A stretch of DNA of 64,000 bases from VAZQ01 sp963725185 (GTDB lineage: Bacteria > Pseudomonadota > Alphaproteobacteria > Rhizobiales > Xanthobacteraceae), in contig CAVRXO010000012.1 of assembly GCA_963725185.1 (NCBI GenBank), positions 95,149-159,148 on the forward strand. Reading direction: 5' to 3'. The translations under genes were made by a program, and so were the position numbers. Every line of letters begins with the position of its first letter. Position 1 is the first letter of the stretch. Shown piece after piece: positions 26,494 through 34,736 of this stretch. Under the pieces are notes generated by a model. It was not told the origin of the DNA. It made no database searches and saw only the letters and a list, made by a program, of their open reading frames with translations.

Positions 26494-26614
26494 ATTTGCC
26501 CGCGGCTGCGGCTACGCAAGCCAGCGGAAATCGGCTAATGTGGCGCTCGTAGGCGCCGCCGCCCAGTCGCGGCGATCGGCGCCATGACTGGAAGTGCCTG
26601 TCGAGAGTGCAGCC

Positions 26615-27361
26615 ATGATGCGGATCGTTGGCGGCCTGGCGCTCTGCGCGCTGATCCTGGCGCAGGTTCCGTGCGCGCGCGCCGATGAGGACGTCGATCT
26701 GTTGCTGGTTCTCGCGGTCGACGTCTCACGCAGCATCGATCAGCCGAAATTCCTGCTGCAGCGCGACGGTTACGCAGCCGCGGTTTCCAACCGCGGCGTG
26801 CTGGAGGCGATCCGGTCCGGGCCGCATCAGAAGATCGCGCTCGAATTCGTCGAATGGTCGGGTTACGGGGCCCAGAAGGTCGTGATCGACTGGACCGCCA
26901 TTGACGGCCCCGATGCGGCCCGCCGCTTCGGCGATCAGATCATCGAGGCGCCGCGCTCCTTCGCCGACCGCACCTCGATCAGCAGCGGCATCGAGTTCGC
27001 CGCCGCCCAGCTTGAGCGCTCGCCGTTCAAGGCCCCCCGCCATATCATCGACGTTTCCGGCGACGGCACCAACAATGCGGGCCGCGAGGTCGCCGCCGCC
27101 CGCGACGATGTCGTCCGCAAAGGGGTCATCATCAACGGCCTGGTGATCCTGACCGACACCCAGCTGTTGTTCAATGCCGAGCACACCAATCCGCCGGGCG
27201 GCCTGGAGAAGTATTACCGGGAGAACGTCATCGGCGGCCCCGGCGCCTTCGTGATGGTGGCCGAGGACTTCAACGCGTTCGGCAAAGCCATCGTCAAGAA
27301 GCTGATCGCCGAGATCGCGGAGATCTCCCTCCGCCGGCAGACGGCCTCCGCGCACCGATGA
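26615..27361 (+). CDS. DUF1194 domain exported protein (vWA-like)
   Basis: 248 residues from ATG-ATG at 26615. The signal peptide MRIVGGLALCALILAQVPCA is cleaved after CARA. The mature protein starts DEDVDLLLVLAVDVSRSIDQ, a MIDAS-type DxSxS motif of von Willebrand A folds, with a second part HIIDVSGDGTNNAGR, as in DUF1194. Probable periplasmic metal-dependent protein-binding domain; partner unknown. Follows the kinase gene by 121 bp on the same strand. Confidence 0.85.
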   Translation: MMRIVGGLALCALILAQVPCARADEDVDLLLVLAVDVSRSIDQPKFLLQRDGYAAAVSNRGVLEAIRSGPHQKIALEFVEWSGYGAQKVVIDWTAIDGPDAARRFGDQIIEAPRSFADRTSISSGIEFAAAQLERSPFKAPRHIIDVSGDGTNNAGREVAAARDDVVRKGVIINGLVILTDTQLLFNAEHTNPPGGLEKYYRENVIGGPGAFVMVAEDFNAFGKAIVKKLIAEIAEISLRRQTASAHR

Positions 27362-27535
27362 CGCGGGGCCTCCCAAAGGGTTCGGGCCAATAGAAGCGAC
27401 AACCGTGCGCAAGGATTGCGCAACCTGCTCAAAATTGCCGATGTGCCGCAAGCCAGGTGAACCTCGCCCGCGCGGCCGAATTGTGCCATTGTGGCGAGCC
27501 GGATCTCGTCGGTCAAACAGGGGGAGAAGGGCCAA

Positions 27536-28237
27536 GTGAACAAGGTCTATCCGGACGCGAAAACGGCGCTCGCGGGTCTGCTGCGGGACGGCATGGTGGT
27601 CATGGCCGGCGGGTTCGGGCTGTGCGGCATTCCGGAAGCGCTGATCCACGCGATCCGCGACGCCGGCGTCAAGAACCTGACCATCGTCTCCAACAATGCG
27701 GGCATCGACGGGATCGGGCTCGGCATGCTGCTCGACACCAAGCAGGTCAAGAAGATGATCTCGTCCTATGTGGGCGAGAACAAGACCTTCGCCCAGCAAT
27801 ATCTCGCCGGCGAGCTTGAGATCGAGTTCAATCCGCAGGGAACCCTGGCCGAGCGCATCCGCGCCGGCGGCGCCGGCATCCCGGCCTTCTACACCAAGAC
27901 CGGTGCCGGCACCTTGATCGCGGAGGGCAAGGACGAGCGCGAGTTCGACGGCGAGAGATACGTGATGGAGCGCGGCCTGACCGCCGATCTCTCGATCGTG
28001 CACGCCTGGATGGGCGATACCGAAGGCAATCTGATCTACCGGAAGACCGCCCGCAATTTCAATCCGATCATGGCGAGCGCCGGCAAGGTCACGGTTGCCG
28101 AGGTCGAGCATCTGGTCGAGCCCGGCAAGTTCGATCCCGACCATATCATCACCCCCGGCATTTTCGTGCAGCGCATCGTACACGTGCCCAACGCCGAGAA
28201 GCGCATCGAGCAGCGCACCGTGCGCAAGCGCGCCTGA
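27536..28237 (+). CDS. scoA: 3-oxoacid CoA-transferase subunit A
   Basis: 233 residues from GTG at 27536, with GGGGGAGAAGG upstream; an earlier in-frame GTG at 27491 is less likely. The protein is a class I CoA-transferase alpha subunit: VNKVYPDAKTALAGLLRDGM, GGFGLCGIPEALI (CoA-binding GxGGFxxxGxPxxLI-type loop) and GGAGIPAFYTKTGAGT. With subunit B it moves CoA between succinate and acetoacetate, allowing ketone-body or PHB-derived acetoacetate use. The stop is 12 bases before the subunit B start. Confidence 0.92.
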   Translation: MNKVYPDAKTALAGLLRDGMVVMAGGFGLCGIPEALIHAIRDAGVKNLTIVSNNAGIDGIGLGMLLDTKQVKKMISSYVGENKTFAQQYLAGELEIEFNPQGTLAERIRAGGAGIPAFYTKTGAGTLIAEGKDEREFDGERYVMERGLTADLSIVHAWMGDTEGNLIYRKTARNFNPIMASAGKVTVAEVEHLVEPGKFDPDHIITPGIFVQRIVHVPNAEKRIEQRTVRKRA

Positions 28238-28249
28238 AGGAGCATCCCC

Positions 28250-28897
28250 ATGGCCTGGACCCGCGATCAGATGGCTGCCCGCGCGGCGCAAGAGCTGCGC
28301 GACGGCTACTACGTCAATCTCGGCATCGGCATCCCGACGCTGGTGTCGAACTACATTCCCCCCGGCATGAGCGTTCAGCTGCACAGCGAGAACGGCATGC
28401 TCGGGACCGGCCCCTTCCCGTTCGAGGGCGAGGAGGATCCCGACCTCATCAATGCCGGCAAGCAGACCGTCACCGAGTTGCCGACCACGAGCTATTTTTC
28501 CAGCGCCGACTCGTTCGGGATGATCCGCGGCGGCCATATCGATCTCGCCATTCTGGGCGCCATGCAGGTGGCCGAGAACGGCGATCTCGCCAATTGGATG
28601 ATTCCGGGAAAGATGGTCAAGGGCATGGGCGGGGCCATGGACCTGGTCGCCGGGGTGAAACGGGTCGTGGTGGTGATGGAGCATTCGGCCAAGAACGAGC
28701 CGAAGCTCCTGCACCGCTGCACGCTGCCCTTGACGGGGGCCCATGTTGTGGATCTGGTGATCACCGATCTGGGGGTTTTCAGCATCGACCGGCATGGCGG
28801 CGGCATGACGCTCATCGAGCTTGCGCCGGGCGTGACCCTCGATGAGATCGCCGGCAAGACGGAGGCTAGCTACCGGGTCGACGCCAAGACGAACTGA
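28250..28897 (+). CDS. scoB: 3-oxoacid CoA-transferase subunit B
   Basis: 215 residues, ATG at 28250 with AAGGAG upstream. The catalytic Glu lies in the SENGMLG motif (residues 46-52), which forms the acyl-glutamyl-CoA intermediate. NLGIGIPTLVSNYIP and GGHIDLAILGAMQVAENGDL are also typical. Forms a heterotetramer with the product of the preceding gene. The nearby phasins make a role in PHB or ketone-body turnover likely. Confidence 0.93.
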   Translation: MAWTRDQMAARAAQELRDGYYVNLGIGIPTLVSNYIPPGMSVQLHSENGMLGTGPFPFEGEEDPDLINAGKQTVTELPTTSYFSSADSFGMIRGGHIDLAILGAMQVAENGDLANWMIPGKMVKGMGGAMDLVAGVKRVVVVMEHSAKNEPKLLHRCTLPLTGAHVVDLVITDLGVFSIDRHGGGMTLIELAPGVTLDEIAGKTEASYRVDAKTN

Positions 28898-29083
28898 CAG
28901 GGGGGTTGAGGAGCCAATGGGGGGCCCTCGGCAAAGCAGCGGTATCTGGCGAGGTCATTGCGGCCGCTGCGGCGGGCGAGCGACCGGCCACGAAAGCGAC
29001 ACAGAGGCGCGCCACAACCCCTCCGCCTCTTTCACCGCTATCGCTCACCGGCTCGCCGCCGAACCACCGGAAAGACTGTAGTC

Positions 29084-31048
29084 TTGATCGCGGCCATCGG
29101 CATCAAGCGCCTTGGACTTGCCGCCGCGACCCTGGCCGCGGGGGTGTTTGGCGCCCTCGTCATCCTGTCGTTCCTGATCCCTGCCGATACGGTGCGCAAC
29201 TCGATCAAGGCCGAGATCCGGGAGGTCACCGGCCTCGACCCGGTATTGGGCGGCAACGTGGCGGTATCGCTGTTTCCGACCAGCACCGTGGTGTTCGACC
29301 AGGTGGCGCTCGGCGACAACCAGAGCGGCGAGCCGGCGATGACGGTCGAGCAGCTGGTGGTGCGCTTGCGCTTCTTCCCGCTGCTCATCGGCCGCATCGA
29401 GATCGCCGACCTGTCGCTCGTGCGTCCCACCATCACGATCTCCTTCATGCCCGATGGGCGCTCGAACTGGTCCAGCCATGTGGAGATGCTGGCGCGCGCC
29501 TTGCAGCCCAATCGCGGTCAAGGCACCGATCAAAGTCCCGATCGCGGGGTGTCGTTCTCGGAGATCCGGATCGGCGACGGCAAGGTGATCCTGCGCGACG
29601 AGGCGCGCAAGATCACCGAGACGCTGACCAACGTGGAGTTCGCGCTGGCCTGGCCGTCGATCTCGAAGACCTTCGCGGCGACCGGCCGCTTCATGTGGCA
29701 TGACGAGGTGATCGAAGGGGCATTCAGCCTCAGCGACTTCGTGGCGGCCCTGGTCGGCGACCGCTCCGGGCTCAAGGTCCGTTTCAACGGAACGCCCGTC
29801 AAGCTCGCATTCGACGGCTATATCAGCCACAGTCCCACGCTGCGGATGGAAGGCACGCTGGTCGCCGACAGCCCGTCGCTGCGCGACACGCTGCGCTGGG
29901 CCACGCAGGGAGCGCCGCCCGGCGGCGGCTTTGGCCGCTTCTCGCTCAAGGCGCAGACCAACGTGGTCGGCGGAAACGTCGCGCTGTCCGGGGTCAACGT
30001 CGAGCTCGACGGCAATGTCGGGGAAGGCGCGCTCACCTTCGCGACCACCGGACGGCAAAGCCTGCAGGGTACGCTCGCCACCGACGGCCTGGACTTGACG
30101 CCCTACGTCTCCGCCGTCCGGCTGCTCACCTCGGGCGACCGGAGCTGGGAGCGCGTGCCGATCACGCTCGACGGCTTCAACGACATGGATGTCGATATGC
30201 GGCTGTCGGCCGCCCGCGTGACGCTCGCCAATGTCAAGCTCGGGCGCACCGCGGTCGCGGCCAATCTGCGCGACGGCCGCTTTACCGTCACGGTCGGGGA
30301 GTCGGAAGCCTTCGGCGGCGTGGTCAAGGGCTCGTTCGGGCTGGGGCGATCGCCCGGAGGAGCCGAGTTCAAGGCCCAGCTGCAATTCGCCGATGTCGAG
30401 CTCGATCAATGCCTCGGCGAATTGTTCGGAATTCACCGCATCGAAGGCAAAGGCAATCTCGGCTTTGCGGTCGATGGCCGCGGCCAAAGCGTGTACGGCC
30501 TGACCCAGGGGCTCAACGGCACCGCCAGCCTGGTCAGCCGCAAGGGCGCCATCGCCGGGCTCAATGTCGAGCAATTGCTGAAGCGGCTGGCGAAAAGCCC
30601 GCTCTCCGGCGGCAACGAATTGCGCAGCGGGAAAACGCCTTACAGCCTGCTCTCGGCCGGCGTGAAGATCGACCACGGCACGATCAATGTCGATGACGTG
30701 CGCATCGAGGGGCCTTCGCTGCGGCTTGCGCTCGCGGGCTCGGCCTCCATACCGGCGCGCGACCTCGACTTGACCGGGACCGCGAGCCTCTTGGGGACTC
30801 CTGCCGGGGGCGGCGCCGCCGAGGCAGCCCCGGCTTTCGAGCTGCCGTTCATGGTGCGCGGCCCGTGGGACGATCCGCTCCTGCTGCCTGACGTGCAGGT
30901 CCTCATGAAGCGATCGGATGCCGCCGCGCCCCTGCTCGAGACCATCCGCAACCGCGCGGCTTCCGCGCCGCCGGCGGACGCCGACGAATGCCAGGACCGC
31001 ATGCGGCTTGCCACCGTGGATCACTGCGCTCCACAGCCGGGCCGCTAG
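29084..31048 (+). CDS. AsmA family protein
   Basis: 654 residues from TTG at 29084 (ribosome site GGAAAG); no better start is seen, and the frame upstream lacks secretory character. One N-terminal transmembrane segment (IKRLGLAAATLAAGVFGALV ILSFL) anchors a large periplasmic beta-groove domain. AsmA-type regions are seen early (DPVLGGNVAVSLFPTSTVVF) and in the C-terminal part (GLNGTASLVSRKGAIAGLNV). The C-terminus has two cysteines (ECQDR, VDHCAP). AsmA-like proteins are thought to move lipids toward the outer membrane. Intact frame. Confidence 0.85.
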   Translation: MIAAIGIKRLGLAAATLAAGVFGALVILSFLIPADTVRNSIKAEIREVTGLDPVLGGNVAVSLFPTSTVVFDQVALGDNQSGEPAMTVEQLVVRLRFFPLLIGRIEIADLSLVRPTITISFMPDGRSNWSSHVEMLARALQPNRGQGTDQSPDRGVSFSEIRIGDGKVILRDEARKITETLTNVEFALAWPSISKTFAATGRFMWHDEVIEGAFSLSDFVAALVGDRSGLKVRFNGTPVKLAFDGYISHSPTLRMEGTLVADSPSLRDTLRWATQGAPPGGGFGRFSLKAQTNVVGGNVALSGVNVELDGNVGEGALTFATTGRQSLQGTLATDGLDLTPYVSAVRLLTSGDRSWERVPITLDGFNDMDVDMRLSAARVTLANVKLGRTAVAANLRDGRFTVTVGESEAFGGVVKGSFGLGRSPGGAEFKAQLQFADVELDQCLGELFGIHRIEGKGNLGFAVDGRGQSVYGLTQGLNGTASLVSRKGAIAGLNVEQLLKRLAKSPLSGGNELRSGKTPYSLLSAGVKIDHGTINVDDVRIEGPSLRLALAGSASIPARDLDLTGTASLLGTPAGGGAAEAAPAFELPFMVRGPWDDPLLLPDVQVLMKRSDAAAPLLETIRNRAASAPPADADECQDRMRLATVDHCAPQPGR

Positions 31049-31153
31049 GCCAAGGCGAGGCGCGTGGGCGGCGCGGGCCTGATCGACTATCATCCCGACA
31101 AGCGAATCAGTGGCCGATGCAGCGGCGGACGCTTGGGCGGCGACGAGGCCCCG

Positions 31154-31402
31154 ATGTTTCACGGATTCCTGCGCACATTGATCAAGGTCGCGGTGGCCTC
31201 CTTGATCCTGGGCACGGTGCTGGCGCATTTCGGCGTCACCGCCGAGCAGCTGATGCGGGCATTCGGCCTCTCCCAGGAGCACATCATGGAGCTGGCGCGG
31301 CAGGGCGCCGCCTGGGCGCTGCCCAATCTCCTGCTTGGCTCGCTGGTGGTCGTGCCGGTCTGGTTCCTGATCTATCTGTTCCGGCCCCCGAGGAGCGAGT
31401 AG
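31154..31402 (+). CDS. DUF6460 family membrane protein
   Basis: 82 residues from the ATG at 31154. Two hydrophobic segments (LIKVAVASLILGTVLAHFGV and WALPNLLLGSLVVVPVWFLI) flank a loop with LMRAFGLSQEHIMELARQG. This is the pattern of the short Hyphomicrobiales DUF6460 proteins. Function unknown; located 105 bp after the AsmA gene, likely in the same transcript. Confidence 0.75.
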   Translation: MFHGFLRTLIKVAVASLILGTVLAHFGVTAEQLMRAFGLSQEHIMELARQGAAWALPNLLLGSLVVVPVWFLIYLFRPPRSE

Positions 31403-31472
31403 CGAATGGCGAATAGCGAATAGGGAAGAACGGCGAGACCATTCGCTATTCGCTACTCCCCATTTGCTACCC
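31396..31472. repeat. Inverted intergenic repeat (GCGAATAGCGAAT type)
   Basis: Short direct units (GAATGGC, GAATAGC) on the left and their complement (ATTCGCTATTCGCTACTC) on the right form a palindrome between two convergent genes. Its edge encodes the last residues of the permease gene (WRVANGE). A common type of dispersed spacer; could act as a bidirectional terminator. Confidence 0.55.
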
Positions 31473-32241
31473 GCCACTTCGACGCCAGCGAAGCCGCCAC
31501 CACCACCACGGCCACCACCGCAATCATGATCGTGCAGACCGCGTTGATCTCCGGCTTCACGCCCAGCCGCACCTCCGAATAGATCCGGATCGGCAGCGTG
31601 GTCGCGCCCGGGCCGGTGGTGAAGCTGGCGATCACGAGATCGTCGAGCGAGAGGGTGAAGGCGAGCATCCAGCCGGATGCGATCGCGGGCATGATCAGCG
31701 GCAAGGTCACGGTCAGAAAGGTCTTGAGCGGCGGGCAGCCGAGATCCATCGCGGCCTCCTCCAGGCCGGTGTCGAAGTCCAGCAGCCGCGCCTGCACGAC
31801 CACGGCGACAAAGCACATGGTCAGCGTGGTGTGGGAGATGGTGATGGTCCAGAACCCGCGATCGACATCGAGCGCGACGAACAGCAGCAGCAGCGAAAGC
31901 CCGGTGATCACCTCGGGCATGACCAGCGGCGCGTAGACCATTCCCGAGAACAGCATGCGGCTGCGAAACACCCCGCCCCGCACCAATGCGATCGCGGCGA
32001 GCGTGCCCAGCACGGTCGCGGCGGTCGCCGACACCGCGCCGATGCGCAGGCTGATCCAAGCCGAATCCAGCATGTCCTGATCGTCGAGCAGCGCCGCGTA
32101 CCAGCGCGTCGACCAGCCGCCCCAGATGCCGACGAGCCGCGAGGCATTGAACGAATAGATCACCAGGATCACGATCGGCAGATAGAGGAAGGCAAGCCCG
32201 AGCGCGACCGAGACGACGTTGAACCAGGAGGCCTTGCGCAT
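31453..32241 (-). CDS. potI: ABC transporter permease, polyamine type (PotI/PotC-like)
   Basis: 262 residues, ATG at 32241. Six predicted transmembrane helices; the cytoplasmic EAA loop reads EEAAMDLGCPPLKTFLTVTL PLIMP. Similar to the second permease of putrescine/spermidine importers. Last gene of potG-potH-potI; it starts two bases after the potH stop. The C-terminal WRVANGE comes from an intergenic repeat, so the tail may be recently extended. Substrate is inferred from the family only. Confidence 0.82.
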   Translation of the reverse strand: MRKASWFNVVSVALGLAFLYLPIVILVIYSFNASRLVGIWGGWSTRWYAALLDDQDMLDSAWISLRIGAVSATAATVLGTLAAIALVRGGVFRSRMLFSGMVYAPLVMPEVITGLSLLLLFVALDVDRGFWTITISHTTLTMCFVAVVVQARLLDFDTGLEEAAMDLGCPPLKTFLTVTLPLIMPAIASGWMLAFTLSLDDLVIASFTTGPGATTLPIRIYSEVRLGVKPEINAVCTIMIAVVAVVVVAASLASKWRVANGE

Positions 32242-32243
32242 GA

Positions 32244-33260
32244 TCAAGGACCGCCTTCCGGACGGGGACCTGCGGCAGGGCCGCCTGCGGCAGGGCCGGC
32301 TGCGAGCAGGCCGCCTTCGAGCTGGCGCAGCTGCCGGTGCTGATAGATGACGATCGGCACCACCAGCAGGCCGAGCAGCACGACCGCCACCGCGGAAGCG
32401 ACCGGCCAGTCGCGGTTGCTGAAGAACTCGATCCACAACGTCTGTCCGATCATCATCGAGTCGGAGCCGCCCAGAAGATCGGGAATGACGAATTCGCCGA
32501 CGATCGGAATGAAGCAGAGCAGGCAACCGGCCGCGACGCCGGGCAGCGAAAGCGGCAGCGTCACCAGCCAGAACGCCTTCCAGCGCGGACAGCCGAGATC
32601 GGCGGCGGCCTCCAGCAGGGTCTCGGGCACCTTCTCGAGCGTCGAATAGATCGGCAGCACCATGAACGGCAGATAGGAATAGACGATCCCGATATAGATC
32701 GCCGTGTCGGTCGCGAGCCAGGCCGGCGGCTCGGCGACGATGCGCAGCACCAGCAGCACCTGATTGAGCAGCCCCTCGCGCTGGAGAATGTTGATCCAGG
32801 CATAGATGCGGATCAGGAACGACGTCCAGAACGGCAGCACGACCAGCATGAACAGGATCGCCTGCCAGCGGCGGGGCGCGCGCGCCATGCCGTAGGCGAG
32901 CGGGAACCCGATCAGCAGCAAGAGCGCGGTCGAGAGCGCCGCGATCCAGACGCTTCTGAGGTAGGAGATGAGGTAGATCGGGTCGGAGAGGAGCAAGCCG
33001 TAATTGTCGAGCGACAGCGCATCGACAAAATCCCGCAAGCCGGCTAGGCCGGCCGCCGGATCGAGCACCGGCGTATAGGGCGGCTGCGCGATCGCGGTCT
33101 GCGACAGGCTGATCTTGAGCACGATCAGGAACGGAACCAGGAACAGCACCGCCATCCAGACATAGGGGATCAGGATCACCGTGAGCCGGCCGGAGGCCCG
33201 CGGGGCATTGCCGGAATGGCGCCGCGACGGCGGCGGCTGCAAAGCCGTTGCCTTGGTCAT
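32244..33260 (-). CDS. potH: ABC transporter permease, polyamine type (PotH/PotB-like)
   Basis: 338 residues. The ATG at 33260 overlaps the preceding stop by four bases (ATGA). The first transmembrane helix is IPYVWMAVLFLVPFLIVLKI SL, and the EAA loop is LEAAADLGCPRWKAFWLVTL PLSLPG. Typical of first permeases of spermidine/putrescine importers. The C-terminus is a Gly/Pro/Ala-rich tail (GGLLAAGPAAGGPAAGPRPE). Operates with the adjacent permease and ATPase. Confidence 0.84.
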   Translation of the reverse strand: MTKATALQPPPSRRHSGNAPRASGRLTVILIPYVWMAVLFLVPFLIVLKISLSQTAIAQPPYTPVLDPAAGLAGLRDFVDALSLDNYGLLLSDPIYLISYLRSVWIAALSTALLLLIGFPLAYGMARAPRRWQAILFMLVVLPFWTSFLIRIYAWINILQREGLLNQVLLVLRIVAEPPAWLATDTAIYIGIVYSYLPFMVLPIYSTLEKVPETLLEAAADLGCPRWKAFWLVTLPLSLPGVAAGCLLCFIPIVGEFVIPDLLGGSDSMMIGQTLWIEFFSNRDWPVASAVAVVLLGLLVVPIVIYQHRQLRQLEGGLLAAGPAAGGPAAGPRPEGGP

Positions 33261-34426
33261 CGCACCAGCACGACCCCGGCATCGGGCGCCCAGGACAGCC
33301 ACACCCGTTCGTCCCAACCAAACGGCCGCTCGATCAGGCGCGTCATGTTGGCGGCCGCCGCCTTCATGACAAACCCGTTGTCGAGACGCACCTTGTATAC
33401 CGAGAGGTCGCCCAGATAGCCGATGTCCCAGACGTGCCCGGCGACGCAGTTCGCGGCCGCGGCGGGGGCGGCATGGGAGATGCGGACCTTCTCGGGCCGC
33501 ACCGCGACCCACACGGTGTCTCCGGGCCGCGCGTCGGCAACGCCGGCGGCGTGGAGCTTGCCGGCCGGCGCGCTCATGATGGTGGAGCTGCTTTCGCCGG
33601 CCTCGACCAGGCGCCCTTCGATGAGGTTCACGTCGCCGATGAAATCGGCCACCCAGCGCGAATTGGGCCGCTCGTAAATTTCCGGCGGGCTCGCGACCTG
33701 CACCAGCCGGCCCTGGTCCATCACGCCGATGCGGTCGGCGACCGTCATCGCCTCCTCCTGGTCATGGGTCACGATCAGGAAGGTCAGGTCGAGCTCTCGG
33801 CGCAGATGCATCAGCTCGAACTGCGTCTCGCCGCGCAGCTTCTTGTCGAGCGCCGCCAGCGGCTCGTCGAGCAGCAGCACGCGCGGCCGCTTGACCAGCG
33901 CGCGCGCCAGCGCCACCCGCTGGCGCTGTCCGCCCGACAGCTGATGCGGCTTGCGCCGTTGGTAGCCTTCGAGCTTGACCAGCGCCAGCATGCGCTCGAC
34001 GCGCGCCGCGATCTCGCCCTTCGGCAGCCCGTCCTGCTTGAGCCCGAACGCCACATTGCGCCCGACATCGAGATGGGGAAACAGCGCGTAGTTCTGGAAC
34101 ATCATGTTGACCGCACGGCGATGGGGCGGCACCGCTGCAAGATCGTGGCCATCGAGCAGCACGCGACCCTCGTCCGGCATTTCCAGGCCCGCGAGCAGGC
34201 GCAAGAGCGTGGTCTTGCCGCAGCCGGACGGACCCAGCAGCGCGAAAAATTCGCCCTGGAAAATGTCGAGCGACAGCGCCGCGACCGCGCTGACGCCGGA
34301 GAACCGCTTGGAGACCGCTTCGAACCGCACCAGCGGCGGCCCCGCCGGGTGGCCGCCGGGTGCTGCTCTGGGAGCCCCCTGCCGGCGGGCAGGCTCATTC
34401 CTGATGTCCGCATCAACGCTCGTCAT
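33257..34426 (-). CDS. potG: ABC transporter ATP-binding protein, polyamine type
   Basis: 389 residues from the ATG at 34426. Walker A GPSGCGKTT, signature LSGGQRQRVALARAL, Walker B VLLLDEPLAALD, H-loop IVTHDQEEA. The C-terminal TOBE region (VRPEKVRIS) matches PotA/PotG-type ATPases. First gene of a three-gene unit; unlike the E. coli potFGHI operon no periplasmic binding protein (potF) is adjacent, so the receptor must be encoded elsewhere or the substrate differs. Confidence 0.87.
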   Translation of the reverse strand: MTSVDADIRNEPARRQGAPRAAPGGHPAGPPLVRFEAVSKRFSGVSAVAALSLDIFQGEFFALLGPSGCGKTTLLRLLAGLEMPDEGRVLLDGHDLAAVPPHRRAVNMMFQNYALFPHLDVGRNVAFGLKQDGLPKGEIAARVERMLALVKLEGYQRRKPHQLSGGQRQRVALARALVKRPRVLLLDEPLAALDKKLRGETQFELMHLRRELDLTFLIVTHDQEEAMTVADRIGVMDQGRLVQVASPPEIYERPNSRWVADFIGDVNLIEGRLVEAGESSSTIMSAPAGKLHAAGVADARPGDTVWVAVRPEKVRISHAAPAAAANCVAGHVWDIGYLGDLSVYKVRLDNGFVMKAAAANMTRLIERPFGWDERVWLSWAPDAGVVLVR

Positions 34427-34530
34427 GCCCGCCACGCTAGAGCATTTTCGCGAAAAAGCACGCTCCCGCCTCGAACGCGCGACCAATGCATGCCCGGCTA
34501 TTGGATCTGACGAGCCACCGTGCCCCAACG

Positions 34531-34713
34531 ATAACCTCCCCCTGAAAGGGGGAGGTCGACCCGCAAAGCGGGTCGGGTGGGGGTCACGCCACAAGCTCCA
34601 AATCCGCCGGGAGACGAGACCCCCACCCGGCGCCTTCGGCGCCACCCTCCCCCTTTCAGGGGGAGGGAATTGGAACCGCTCTGCCCAACAACAGAACTTA
34701 AGCGCGATAGCCC
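34531..34713. repeat. Dispersed repeat element, copy 1 (CCTCCCCCT palindrome)
   Basis: An approximately 180-bp element with palindromic ends (CCTCCCCCTGAAAGGGGGAGG and CCCTCCCCCTTTCAGGGGGA), an inner GACCCGCAAAGCGGGTC and a right part CCCAACAACAGAACTTAAG. A related copy lies at 53905-54119. Between potG and glpK. Confidence 0.75.
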
Positions 34714-34736
34714 TCCTTTTCGGAGGAGCGACGCGC

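Noticed and set aside
26726..28795. 689-codon minus frame over DUF1194 and the CoA-transferase genes
   Set aside because: Shadow of well-supported plus-strand genes; no motifs of its own.
29045..32059. 1004-codon open frame on the minus strand over AsmA and permease genes
   Set aside because: It lies antisense to genes with clear family motifs; composition (His/Arg/Asp rich) is that of a high-GC shadow frame.
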